This document shows positions 15,007-23,400 of a stretch of 26,136 nucleotides of DNA, piece by piece (the first letter of the stretch is position 1; each line of letters opens with the position of its first letter). Under the pieces are notes generated by a model. It did not search any database, was not told the origin of the DNA, and worked only from the letters and a program-made list of their open reading frames with translations. Source of the DNA: Clostridia bacterium. GTDB lineage: Bacteria; Bacillota; Clostridia; Oscillospirales; Acutalibacteraceae. Position numbers and translations under genes: made by a program. The stretch spans positions 1-26,136 of the forward strand of contig CAAGJJ010000084.1 of NCBI GenBank assembly GCA_900770165.1. The letters are read 5' to 3'.

Positions 15007-15704
15007 AGTTTTCTTCTTCGTACGGAAGAATCAACCAATTTCCACTTTGTGTAACTCGGTAATATTTATCTTCATTTGTGTCCACCATAAGAACTGGTAT
15101 AACACCACTATCCAAAACAGTTCCATCTATATAATAATGACTCTCCCCATCATAATAAATATCGTGAAAGTATGAATCTCCCGCAATTTCTGCTGTACCA
15201 ACATGCCCCGCTACAACTTTCATATCCAAATCTTCTATTTTCCCCGTTTCAGCCGGATATTTTCCGACAAAAATATCATCTCCAGTTCCCCATTCCCATA
15301 AGTCACCAGCGCCCTCATCAATACCCGCATGTACAAAAATTGTTTTTCCTTCAGAATAATACCTTGGTAAATTTTCTATCCATTGGATATAAATATCTTC
15401 ATCAGATTCTTCCGTATAATGCTCTTCATCAAAGGTTTTAATCATATGATTAATAGTAGAATCCCCCCCACAAAACAAACTCTTCGTGGTTCCCCATCAA
15501 TGCAAGTACTTTTTCCAAACCATACTGTTTCTGTAGTTTCATTATCCTGTCTAAAACGCCTCGTCTATCAGCACCACCGTGAATATAGTCACCCATAAGA
15601 ATAAGCATCGTTTCTGGTTCTTCTAAATATTCCACAACAAGTGACAAAGCCTCTTCAAATTCTGCCAAGCATCCCTGTATATCACTCATGCAATAAATTC
15701 TCAC
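15005..15704 (-). pseudogene. PPP-type metallophosphatase, broken in a G7 tract
   Basis: Two frames (15450-15704 and 15005-15478) together give one calcineurin-like Ser/Thr-phosphatase-type protein of about 232 aa. Motifs in order are SDIQG (metal site), GDYIHGG, GNHE, FVHAGID and AGHVGTAE. The switch is at a run of seven G (minus strand, 15463-15469): six G would read W-G-G-D-S-T-I-N and restore a single frame. In addition the first motif has Gln where the family has His (GDxHG), so a metal ligand is lost even if the frame were repaired. The start chosen is GTG 15704, with GGAGG eight bases upstream. It is the first of a run of minus-strand genes reaching the right edge. Confidence 0.75.
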
Positions 15705-15795
15705 TCGTACCACCTCCACGATTGGATCCTTTTTTGTATCGTATCCATATCACTTAACCACACCGTCATTGGAATACCTCACGTATATCTTCTAG

Positions 15796-16374
15796 TCAAA
15801 CACAATACTCCAGTATCTCTTTTAAAGATCTAGGTTCATAGTTAATCCACACTTTCATGCACCCCACATTTATAGCTTGCACTTCCGTCTTATACACATG
15901 CCTACAATCATTATTGACCATATCCGCAAGACATCTTTGATAATATACATTCTCTTCGCTATCATGTGTATGACCATAGAGTAATATAGAACCTTTTCCC
16001 ATCCGTTTCCAGCTGAAGATTGGATAATGACATAAGACTAAATCATATTTTTTTCCTGCTACAGAATCATGTATTTCTTTATAATCACACACTTCTTCAA
16101 ACAATTGGAGATATCTATAACCAGAAACGTCATCGTGATTTCCTTTAATCAAAATCTTGCGTCCTTTTAATGTAGCGATATAAGCTATTAAATTTTCATT
16201 TTTACCACGAAAACTTATATCTCCTAAAATATACACCGTATCTCCATTTGTAATCTTATTGTTCCATTTAGTTCTCATAGCCTCATGCATATCATCTATA
16301 TGCTCAAATGGTCGATTATCAAATTTAATAGAATTCTCATGAAACAAATGCATATCACTAATATAATAATTCAT
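15796..16374 (-). CDS. calcineurin-like metallophosphoesterase
   Basis: A 192-aa cytoplasmic metallophosphoesterase with a complete set of metal-site motifs: D7-x-H9 (SDMH), GD at 51-52, GNHD at 78-81, His 116 (CHYP) and GHTH at 134-137. Small stand-alone enzymes of this type are common on phages and genomic islands and act on phosphoesters that cannot be told from sequence. The ATG overlaps the stop of the preceding gene (ATGA), so it is translationally coupled to the SF0329-like protein. The C-terminal 40 residues (VQAINVGCMKVWINYEPRSL) are the usual ending of this subfamily. It appears intact. Confidence 0.85.
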   Translation of the reverse strand: MNYYISDMHLFHENSIKFDNRPFEHIDDMHEAMRTKWNNKITNGDTVYILGDISFRGKNENLIAYIATLKGRKILIKGNHDDVSGYRYLQLFEEVCDYKEIHDSVAGKKYDLVLCHYPIFSWKRMGKGSILLYGHTHDSEENVYYQRCLADMVNNDCRHVYKTEVQAINVGCMKVWINYEPRSLKEILEYCV

Positions 16375-16799
16375 TTATCCTTGCCTCTTTTTTCAATTAT
16401 AGATTTTACTTTAGCGTTTCTTGTTCTCTCTGCCAACACTTGCAGTCGTTTTTTCCCCACACGCCTGTCACAAGCAAGCAAAATCTCAACAATTCCCCAT
16501 TCATCATTAGGGAAATCTGCAAGCAATTCTTCATTGGGGCGTTGTATATATTCCTCAATCAGATTGGATATCTTATCAACCTCGCTATTCCATAGATAAA
16601 TATACTTCTTGTCCAATTCCATATCTTTCGGATAGTCAAAAACTATCTCCTTATCAACAGTAATAAAATAGCGTGACAACCGACTTCCATAATGCCCCAA
16701 GCTTTTCATTTCGTATAAGGCACAATGTATTTGAAAGTTAACCGCTGGTTCCATTAAATTATAGAGCCTTGCTTGTAACTTACTCCAACGTTTCCCCAT
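16371..16799 (-). CDS. SF0329-like conserved protein
   Basis: A 142-aa soluble protein. Its opening GKRWSKLQARLYNLMEPAVN and the later YFITVDKEIVFDYPKDM resemble what I remember of the SF0329 family, whose function is unknown. A typical feature is the RW-SKLQ start and a strand ending in FDYPKD. The tail is basic (KVKSIIEKRGKDK). GGAGGAAGTGTT lies ahead of the ATG, the strongest ribosome site in this part. It couples to the phosphoesterase through an ATGA overlap. Such proteins often sit among immunity-gene clusters; here that is context only. Confidence 0.6.
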   Translation of the reverse strand: MGKRWSKLQARLYNLMEPAVNFQIHCALYEMKSLGHYGSRLSRYFITVDKEIVFDYPKDMELDKKYIYLWNSEVDKISNLIEEYIQRPNEELLADFPNDEWGIVEILLACDRRVGKKRLQVLAERTRNAKVKSIIEKRGKDK

Positions 16800-16915
16800 A
16801 ACACTTCCTCCTGCATCTCTTTAATCCAGGCAAACATTTTTTCTGATTACCGAAAGTGCAATCATTAAAACCCTTTTATTTCTTGTGTCACATTCCTAAA
16901 GAATAAATACAATCG

Positions 16916-17503
16916 CTACCATTCCGGCAACATAGTGTATCTGCCATTATGATAATCTTCTAATAATCTTTCTTTAAAATCATCATACCATGCTTGCAAT
17001 GTAGATTTAAGATAGTATATTTTATCCCCATTATCTTTTTCAATTTCTAAGATATTTCCTGTTCTTACATCCATATGGAAGATTACCTTCTCATCATTTC
17101 CTCCAGAATATTCGAAAATTAAGTATTTATCGCCATCTTTTGCAAACACCATAACGCAATCCTGAAAAACAGATATAAGCTGATACTCCAAATTCCACCA
17201 TAGGCATTTTACATCGATAGCAGTTTCTTCTATCGGTAACCATGCCAGCACATAATCTGCATCTATGACACCACCCCTGCTCTGCCTAAAGCAACCCGGT
17301 TTTCCATTCTCAGTAGACTGCACCCCAGTATCCCAGCACCCAGCACTTAAATTCCCATTCTTTTCAACAATCAAGCAAACCTCAAATTCATCCGGAAGTT
17401 TCTCTTGTATAAATGAAAAACCTTTCAGTGTTACTTCTCCGGGATGATGCGATACCGCAAATACTTCGTTACTACTCATTCTCCAGTTGTCCTTAGTTTC
17501 CAT
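16916..17503 (-). CDS. uncharacterised protein with DUF551-like segment
   Basis: A 195-aa protein. Residues about 36-95 (LPDEFEVCLIVEKNGNLSAG, then CWDTG and DADYVLAWLPIEE) have the layout of DUF551, a small phage-associated domain that ends in 'V-x-W-x-P-x-P'. The similarity is weak to moderate. The second half (CVMVFAKDGDKYLIFEYSGG, then MDVRTGNILEIEKDNGDKIY) is strand-rich and looks like an immunity-protein fold. Only a poor ribosome site (AGAGTAAG) precedes the ATG. No partner can be named. Confidence 0.55.
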   Translation of the reverse strand: METKDNWRMSSNEVFAVSHHPGEVTLKGFSFIQEKLPDEFEVCLIVEKNGNLSAGCWDTGVQSTENGKPGCFRQSRGGVIDADYVLAWLPIEETAIDVKCLWWNLEYQLISVFQDCVMVFAKDGDKYLIFEYSGGNDEKVIFHMDVRTGNILEIEKDNGDKIYYLKSTLQAWYDDFKERLLEDYHNGRYTMLPEW

Positions 17504-17567
17504 AAAAACTTACTCTGTATATTTATTTTTCTATAATCCGACACAGAATATCAACCACCATATCCAC

Positions 17568-18068
17568 CTACATCCAGCAGTATCCCATTATCTCTAAAAA
17601 TAATTTGCTCGCTTTAATGTAATCTTCTTCAATTTTATATTCAGTATCTTCAGACCAGTCATACTTCTCCAAATATAATCTAACAGATGAACTATACCTA
17701 CATATCAGTTTTCCTATAACCGAATGTTTAGTTATGTAATCAAAATGTGCATCGAGATAATAACTATACTTTAGAAACTCTCCGGTCTTTTCAATAATCC
17801 AATCCACCGCCTCTTCGATGGTGTATTCGTTATCTTCGAAAACAATAGTATGCATTGTATCATCGTGAACACTATTGTCTTTATACATCCGCATATGTGA
17901 AAATAACCATTCAGCAAAGGATACATCCATATTGAAGATATCGCGATAGTCAAACCCATAGCAGCGTCGCTGAAACAGTCTATAAACCTTTTTCTCACGA
18001 ACAAAATTTCCACAATATATTTTTCGAGGTATACCTAGTTCATCAAGATACTGTTTCTTTCTATTCAT
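17568..18068 (-). CDS. uncharacterised helical protein
   Basis: A 166-aa protein, rich in Tyr, Trp and charged residues, with no membrane segment or known motif (LFQRRCYGFDYRDIFNMDVS, then YTIEEAVDWIIEKTGEFLKY). The ribosome site is weak (AAGGCGG). It has the size and single-copy character of an immunity-type gene, but nothing specific supports a function. Confidence 0.5.
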   Translation of the reverse strand: MNRKKQYLDELGIPRKIYCGNFVREKKVYRLFQRRCYGFDYRDIFNMDVSFAEWLFSHMRMYKDNSVHDDTMHTIVFEDNEYTIEEAVDWIIEKTGEFLKYSYYLDAHFDYITKHSVIGKLICRYSSSVRLYLEKYDWSEDTEYKIEEDYIKASKLFLEIMGYCWM

Positions 18069-18133
18069 CAGAATTCAGCCGCCTTTCTATATATCCATAA
18101 TCGATGTAATTCCCCTGAAAAACTATTTTATCT

Positions 18134-18391
18134 TCAATTTACCAATTCCACATCAACAATTGGCACATGCTTATACAAGATACTGTCTTCTCCCTGAATA
18201 TCAACACTTGGACAAATAGCATAGTATAAACCACCGCCCTGGTAATCTTTAACTATAATAGTTCCTTGTATACCGTTTTTCCCATTACAAGAAAACTGTA
18301 CTTTATCACCATATTTTAATGTATCCATTGTAATATTCGTATCCGCTCGAAGCTTATTTACTCGCTTTTTTTCCTGCTTCATATCAATCAT
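18134..18391 (-). CDS. small protein with SH3-like/KOW-like barrel pattern
   Basis: An 85-aa protein: a charged N-terminal helix (KQEKKRVNKLRAD) and then strands (LKYGDKVQFSCNGKNGIQGT, then YYAICPSVDI) in the 'GDxVxF ... G-x-x-G-x-I' pattern of a small beta-barrel. No family assigned. The ATG follows AAAGAAAGTGGTGAATTT. Confidence 0.5.
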   Translation of the reverse strand: MIDMKQEKKRVNKLRADTNITMDTLKYGDKVQFSCNGKNGIQGTIIVKDYQGGGLYYAICPSVDIQGEDSILYKHVPIVDVELVN

Positions 18392-18491
18392 AAATTCACC
18401 ACTTTCTTTTCACATCCTTAGATTTGTTTCTAGATACTGCAGCTAACAAAAAGGCATTCTCCATCTCTGGTGTTAACTCAGGGGAATCTTC

Positions 18492-19355
18492 TTAATCTTC
18501 AGAATATCTCTTTAAGTCTTCTTTTAATTCTTCCAGTTCCATTTCTCTTTTTATACGGTTTTTCTTATTAAAATCCCGAATTGACATATGGCTAAAATAC
18601 TTGCATTGATTCCAACTTAAACCAAACTTCTCCTTCATAGAATCAGCAAATTGATGGAATTCTTCATTTTCTTCCATTAACAGAATCATTTCGTGATAGT
18701 TATCTGCCACCTTGAAGTATGCCTCTAGTTCCTCTATTCTAAGCTTAACTTTATCACACTGCTTTTTTATATATTTCTTATAGCTTTCAGCCTGATATGT
18801 ATGAATATCAACCGTTTCCTTCTTTGCTCGCCAATCTTCAATTTTACAAATTTTCGCCTTACATTTTTCATATTCCTCTCGTGTCAACATATCAAATCTA
18901 ATTTGTGACAACTTTCTTATTTGATAATCCGATAGCTCATACTTATCCTTAAGTCTGATAATCATATCGTCACAATTCAGGCTCTCTTTTATTAATTCAA
19001 TCAATTCATTGCTATGTTCGAATGCCCACACATAATCCAAACAAAGCTCATATAATGAATCTCCATACTCTAAATTAATATCCGTCTCATAATTTCTTTT
19101 TTGTTTAGGAATACTTCCGTGCATTTCTTTATAGTCAGATTGTGAGAATTCGTTTGTACTTACATTTGCTCTCGCTCCAATTTGTTCATATTCTGCCAAT
19201 TCATTTACTACTAATGCGTGCGCTTTTGATAATGCTGCATATATGGAATTAAAATCATCCACATACACTGAAATCCGCTGAACATCTCCCGGATAATTCT
19301 CCGGAACATACTCTCCAAATCTTTCAATAAAAATACTTACTTGATTACACCTCAT
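18492..19355 (-). CDS. uncharacterised helical protein with gyrase-A-like coiled-coil repeats
   Basis: A 287-aa protein. The first 90 residues are mixed alpha/beta (CNQVSIFIERFGEYVPENYP). The rest is helical and seems to contain two copies of one pattern: DDMIIRLKDKYELSDYQIRK then QIRFDMLTREEYEK, and later FADSMKEKFGLSWNQCKYFS then SIRDFNKKNRIKREMELEEL. Each resembles the 'LS-xx-Q-xx-xI-xx-M-x-L-x-x-LT-x-x-E' dimer-interface coiled coil of GyrA/ParC. That is a structural guess. The frame continues after the TAA at 18492 with 31 sensible codons (SPELTPEMENAFLLAAVSRN) to a TGA at 18396. The original protein may therefore have been longer, or a 22-aa peptide may start at ATG 18464. Confidence 0.55.
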   Translation of the reverse strand: MRCNQVSIFIERFGEYVPENYPGDVQRISVYVDDFNSIYAALSKAHALVVNELAEYEQIGARANVSTNEFSQSDYKEMHGSIPKQKRNYETDINLEYGDSLYELCLDYVWAFEHSNELIELIKESLNCDDMIIRLKDKYELSDYQIRKLSQIRFDMLTREEYEKCKAKICKIEDWRAKKETVDIHTYQAESYKKYIKKQCDKVKLRIEELEAYFKVADNYHEMILLMEENEEFHQFADSMKEKFGLSWNQCKYFSHMSIRDFNKKNRIKREMELEELKEDLKRYSED

Positions 19356-19400
19356 AATAAAATCATTCCTTTCACATTGGTTGTAAAATCACAATCTCCA

Positions 19401-20447
19401 TCAATCCCACCACAATGTAAAGGTTTCATTCTCCATCAAATGATTAATTAACTCCTCTTGTTCACAGTCAATAATCATCGCATACAATTGTGTAGCTTCC
19501 TCTATAAGATCTCTAGCCTCTACTTCTGTCAATTTTCTACATGCAAAGGTTAAGGTATCATGCGATATTTTCGTCAACTCAGCATCATACTTTGCATACC
19601 ATCCCTTAGCAATTTCAGCCATTACTGCAGATTTTGGACAAGTACCATTCCAGCCGCCCCAATATGTACCTAACTGTTCTAAAATTTGATATGAATTCTC
19701 TGCTTCAAACTTTATATTTATTGTTTCTTCTCCGCATCTTTCATATCGCAGCATTGAATCCTCATATACATAACCGGTTAATGTCTTCTTAACCTTATCA
19801 AGTTTGAACATATACATATATGGATTGTCAAATACAAACTCTATTATCTTATGCTTATCAGCCTTACCATTATTTCGAACAAAGCACTGTTCCGGTTTCA
19901 AATTATAATTCCAACGCCCTATTGCTTCATCAAAAGCATTAATTACTAGTTGCTCTTTCTGTTGTTTAAAATTATTAACAGCAATGTTATAAGCTTCTTG
20001 CAATCTTGCAACGCTATCGTATATCCCGATTAATTCGTCGTTCTTATCTTGTCCTTCTTGTTTTTTCAATAAGATATAATGCATTGGGTGGTTCTCCAAT
20101 TCAGCAATATATGACTGCATATAACAATTCCAGTAATCATATATTTGCTGCTCCGACAACGCTCCAGGCTCACCATAAAGAAAATCAATTAGCTCTTGTT
20201 CTGCTTTCGTTACTTCTCGCAACACTGCCTTATTTTTAGAATCTGCTTTGATAATTGCGAATAACCTATTGATTGCATGTGTATATCCTGATTCACCATA
20301 TGCCCCTCTGCCTTTTTCTTGTATATTCTTTTTAATGTCATGTTCACCATTATGTTTAATAATATGCTCGACTTCCTCACCAATCCACGCCATCTGTTCA
20401 TTGAAAGATTTTGGAAAATATATAAATTTATCAGTTGTACTTACCAT
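19401..20447 (-). CDS. DUF4253-domain protein
   Basis: A 348-aa protein. The C-terminal 100 residues fit DUF4253: GTYWGGWNGTCPKSAVMAEI, then KGWYAKYDAELTKISHDTLT and the closing aromatic LWWD. DUF4253 proteins are widespread, of unknown activity, and often found among polymorphic-toxin immunity genes. The N-terminal 240 residues are unassigned, with a helical stretch (LQEAYNIAVNNFKQQKEQLV) and FVFDNPYMYMFKLDKVKKTL. GAGGAGGAAAC precedes the ATG. It begins 48 bp after the stop of the AAA+ gene, which makes a shared transcript likely. Confidence 0.7.
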   Translation of the reverse strand: MVSTTDKFIYFPKSFNEQMAWIGEEVEHIIKHNGEHDIKKNIQEKGRGAYGESGYTHAINRLFAIIKADSKNKAVLREVTKAEQELIDFLYGEPGALSEQQIYDYWNCYMQSYIAELENHPMHYILLKKQEGQDKNDELIGIYDSVARLQEAYNIAVNNFKQQKEQLVINAFDEAIGRWNYNLKPEQCFVRNNGKADKHKIIEFVFDNPYMYMFKLDKVKKTLTGYVYEDSMLRYERCGEETINIKFEAENSYQILEQLGTYWGGWNGTCPKSAVMAEIAKGWYAKYDAELTKISHDTLTFACRKLTEVEARDLIEEATQLYAMIIDCEQEELINHLMENETFTLWWD

Positions 20448-20494
20448 GTTTCCTCCTCAAATTTTTTCATCTTCTTTCATTTACACTTGAAATA

Positions 20495-23344
20495 CTATAC
20501 ACAAAAACCTATCCTTTTCTTTTCCTGACACTTCATTGTTCCTGGCTCTGGAATGTCACTTTCTTCAAGCGTTGTAATCACTTGCATCGTAATGTCAGAC
20601 TCACAGAACTGTGACACTCTTTCTGCTAGATTCATCTCAGCCTCCTCTAGTATCTTACGCACATAACGTCCATTTCCGTAATCACTACTTGTTTTCGCAC
20701 TTTCATAGTTCATTCTAAGTTTTTCCATAGCAATATCAGTAATTGTCATTTGTTTCTTCGACAGCATAAGTTTTGTAATTTCACAAAGTTCCTTCGTAGA
20801 ATAATCCTCAAATTCTACATGAAATGCAATTCTAGATAGCATCCCAGGGTTTCTATCAAGAAAGTTCTTCATTTTATCTGGATATCCAGCAAAGATAACA
20901 ATTACATCATCTCTATGATTCTCCATCTCTTGAACAAGGGTATTAATTGCTTCATCACCAAAACCATTTTCATAACTATCACACAAAGAATATGCTTCAT
21001 CTATAAAAAGCACACCGCCTTGTGCCTCCTTAAATTTTCTCTTAACCAAAGGCGCCGTAGCCCCCACATGGTCTCCAACTAATTCTGCTCTTCCTACTTC
21101 TACAAAATTTCCTGTCGGTAACACTTTTTCGTCCTTCATAATTTCAGCGAATAGTCTGGCAACCGTTGTCTTTGCCGTCCCTGGATTACCCGTAAATACC
21201 ATATGCAGAGAAGCCCTTTCCTTAGTAATTCCTTTATCCATGCAAATTTTCTTTAACTTAAAACTTGCAATTGCCTTTTGAATAACCGACTTTACAGTTG
21301 TAAGTCCTATCATTTCATCAAGTTCTTTCTTTGCAGTACCAATTGCTCTTTCTTTCTTCAAACCTTCTTCTAATGTATTTACATCTACTTTTTTAATCAA
21401 AAATAATTCTTCCTTTGGAATGGCACTTGCCTCTTCCTTATCTGCAAGTAATCGAACTGATTGTTTCTGCATAGCATGCTCTATCAAATTACGTACGTAT
21501 CTTCCATTCCCAAAATTATCCATATGCATAACCTTTTCAAATATGTAATGTGCTTCTTTTATCGCATCCTCTGTAACACTAAGTCCACGATCTTTAATCA
21601 TCAAATTGAAAATATCTGTTAACTCGTCCGCATTATAATCCGGAAATTCCACCCAGTATGGAATTCTACTTTTTAATCCTTCATTAATTTCCATAAACGC
21701 CTGCATTCTTTCGTTATAACCAGCAAGAACAACTATAACATTCTCTCTTTGATTTTCCATTTCTTGAAGTAATACCGTAACCGCAATATCACTCTTTAAT
21801 GAATAAGCCTCATCAATAAAAAGCACGCCTCCTTGTGCAGCCACAAAAGCATCCCTTATTGCAGAAACACATCCAAAACCATCTAAATCCATTCCACCAC
21901 ATTCTACAAACGCACCACTTTTTAGAATTCCCTTTTCCTTTGCAATTCCTGCAAACAACTTTGCGACCGTTGTTTTGGCAGTTCCCGGATTTCCTCCAAA
22001 TATCATGTGCATTGTTCCTGTTTTATAACTACTTCCATGCCGCTTTTTCCTCTCCTTTTCAACAATATCTGTAGCAATAATATCCTTTATCTGCGCTTTG
22101 ACAATTTCTAAGCCAACCATTTTATCCAATTTTTGTAATGACGATTCCATATTTTCATCTCTATCTAGCATGAAATCTTCAGCAATATTGTAATCATAGG
22201 CTTGTAACACATTTTTATTTAAACACCAAGATTCAAACTGCTCATAAGCCATTAGCACATCCGTTTGTGAAAATTTTGCTCCAGGGAATAATTTCAAGAA
22301 CTCATTCGTCTGTTTGGCATACTTTGCATATTCCGATTTTTTTATTAATTCTTTTAGATAACATGCAGCCGCTTTTCTGTCACCCGTACCCTCTCGAAGC
22401 ATAACTGGAATCACATATTTTTTTAATTGTGGTAAAAGATAATACGAAAATCCAGTTTTTTCCATATTGTATGTAAATATAAATAGACAGTCATTCTTAT
22501 ATTTTTTTATCAGTTTTTCAATATACTTACATGTCATCTGGTAATCCACTGGATTGTAGCCAAACTTCTCCGATAAATCAAATACTATTACCCCACCATA
22601 GTTATTCTCTATAATATTTTCTAAATGATTATTAAATTTATATAAATCTGGTTCAATTTCACTAATAACTTCCATTCGTCTTCCACTTATACGATTCGCT
22701 TTTGCTAAATGTTGAACAAGTATTTCACTCATATCGCATGCCGCTTCAACACTTCTGCTTGAAATAATATAATGAACCAAATTACCTTTATACTCTGTAT
22801 TATTCGAATGAGATTCTATATTGGAAAGTTCTGCAATAAATTCTTTATCATAAATTGCCATTTTTTCATTTAGGGGCTCCGTAATAATCTTTTCATCAAA
22901 TTTAAAATAACATGATTTTGAATTATCTATAAAATATTCATATATAAATAAATTTGATATTTCTATAATTTTACTTCCATGATTCTCTAGTCCTCTTCTT
23001 TTCGCTTCTCTAAAACAATCCAAAAACTCATACATGGTAATCTCATTAGGTATTAAGGATCTTCGTTTAATTTCAAATACACTTTCTAATACTTCGATAA
23101 TATAGTCATAGACATTATCCAAATTTTCTTTTTTTTCGTCAAAAAAGAACACCGCTAAAATCTTATCGTTAGCTTCCTGTCTGTATGCCAAAAAACCCAA
23201 GTTATTTTTTAAATTATTATACATATAGCTATTTACCGCACAAAGAGCATTTGCCCATCTATACTCTCTAAGATATTCCTTATCCTGTATCAACTCTTTT
23301 ATATTCTCTTCAACTCCACTAATTGCAAATTCATAGTATCTCAC
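20495..23344 (-). CDS. double AAA+ ATPase of the CbxX/CfqX/SpoVK type
   Basis: A 949-aa protein with two complete AAA+ modules in tandem. The first has Walker A GGNPGTAKTT at about 450 and Walker B GGVLFIDEAYSL at about 508. The second has Walker A GNPGTAKTT at about 717 and Walker B GGVLFIDEAYSL at about 780, followed by VQEMENHRDDVIVIFAGYPD and the sensor-2 region GNGRYVRKI. The first 400 residues are unassigned, with a possible P-loop-less fold (YKNDCLFIFTYNMEKTGFSY). Members of this clade include RuBisCO activase CbbX, SpoVK and the EccA ATPase of type VII secretion. They remodel protein substrates as hexamers in the cytoplasm. The start is taken as GTG 23344, with GGAGCGGATAAAGA upstream. 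Sited between the structured element and DUF4253, it may serve a type VII or toxin-related locus outside the window. Confidence 0.85.
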   Translation of the reverse strand: MRYYEFAISGVEENIKELIQDKEYLREYRWANALCAVNSYMYNNLKNNLGFLAYRQEANDKILAVFFFDEKKENLDNVYDYIIEVLESVFEIKRRSLIPNEITMYEFLDCFREAKRRGLENHGSKIIEISNLFIYEYFIDNSKSCYFKFDEKIITEPLNEKMAIYDKEFIAELSNIESHSNNTEYKGNLVHYIISSRSVEAACDMSEILVQHLAKANRISGRRMEVISEIEPDLYKFNNHLENIIENNYGGVIVFDLSEKFGYNPVDYQMTCKYIEKLIKKYKNDCLFIFTYNMEKTGFSYYLLPQLKKYVIPVMLREGTGDRKAAACYLKELIKKSEYAKYAKQTNEFLKLFPGAKFSQTDVLMAYEQFESWCLNKNVLQAYDYNIAEDFMLDRDENMESSLQKLDKMVGLEIVKAQIKDIIATDIVEKERKKRHGSSYKTGTMHMIFGGNPGTAKTTVAKLFAGIAKEKGILKSGAFVECGGMDLDGFGCVSAIRDAFVAAQGGVLFIDEAYSLKSDIAVTVLLQEMENQRENVIVVLAGYNERMQAFMEINEGLKSRIPYWVEFPDYNADELTDIFNLMIKDRGLSVTEDAIKEAHYIFEKVMHMDNFGNGRYVRNLIEHAMQKQSVRLLADKEEASAIPKEELFLIKKVDVNTLEEGLKKERAIGTAKKELDEMIGLTTVKSVIQKAIASFKLKKICMDKGITKERASLHMVFTGNPGTAKTTVARLFAEIMKDEKVLPTGNFVEVGRAELVGDHVGATAPLVKRKFKEAQGGVLFIDEAYSLCDSYENGFGDEAINTLVQEMENHRDDVIVIFAGYPDKMKNFLDRNPGMLSRIAFHVEFEDYSTKELCEITKLMLSKKQMTITDIAMEKLRMNYESAKTSSDYGNGRYVRKILEEAEMNLAERVSQFCESDITMQVITTLEESDIPEPGTMKCQEKKRIGFCV

Positions 23345-23400
23345 TCTTTATCCGCTCCAATCTTTCTAAACAAAAACATATCTAAATGGCAACATAATTC

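Noticed and set aside
17771..18013. Minus-strand 80-codon frame inside the 166-aa gene
   Set aside because: Alternative frame of the gene at 17568-18068 with no ribosome site.
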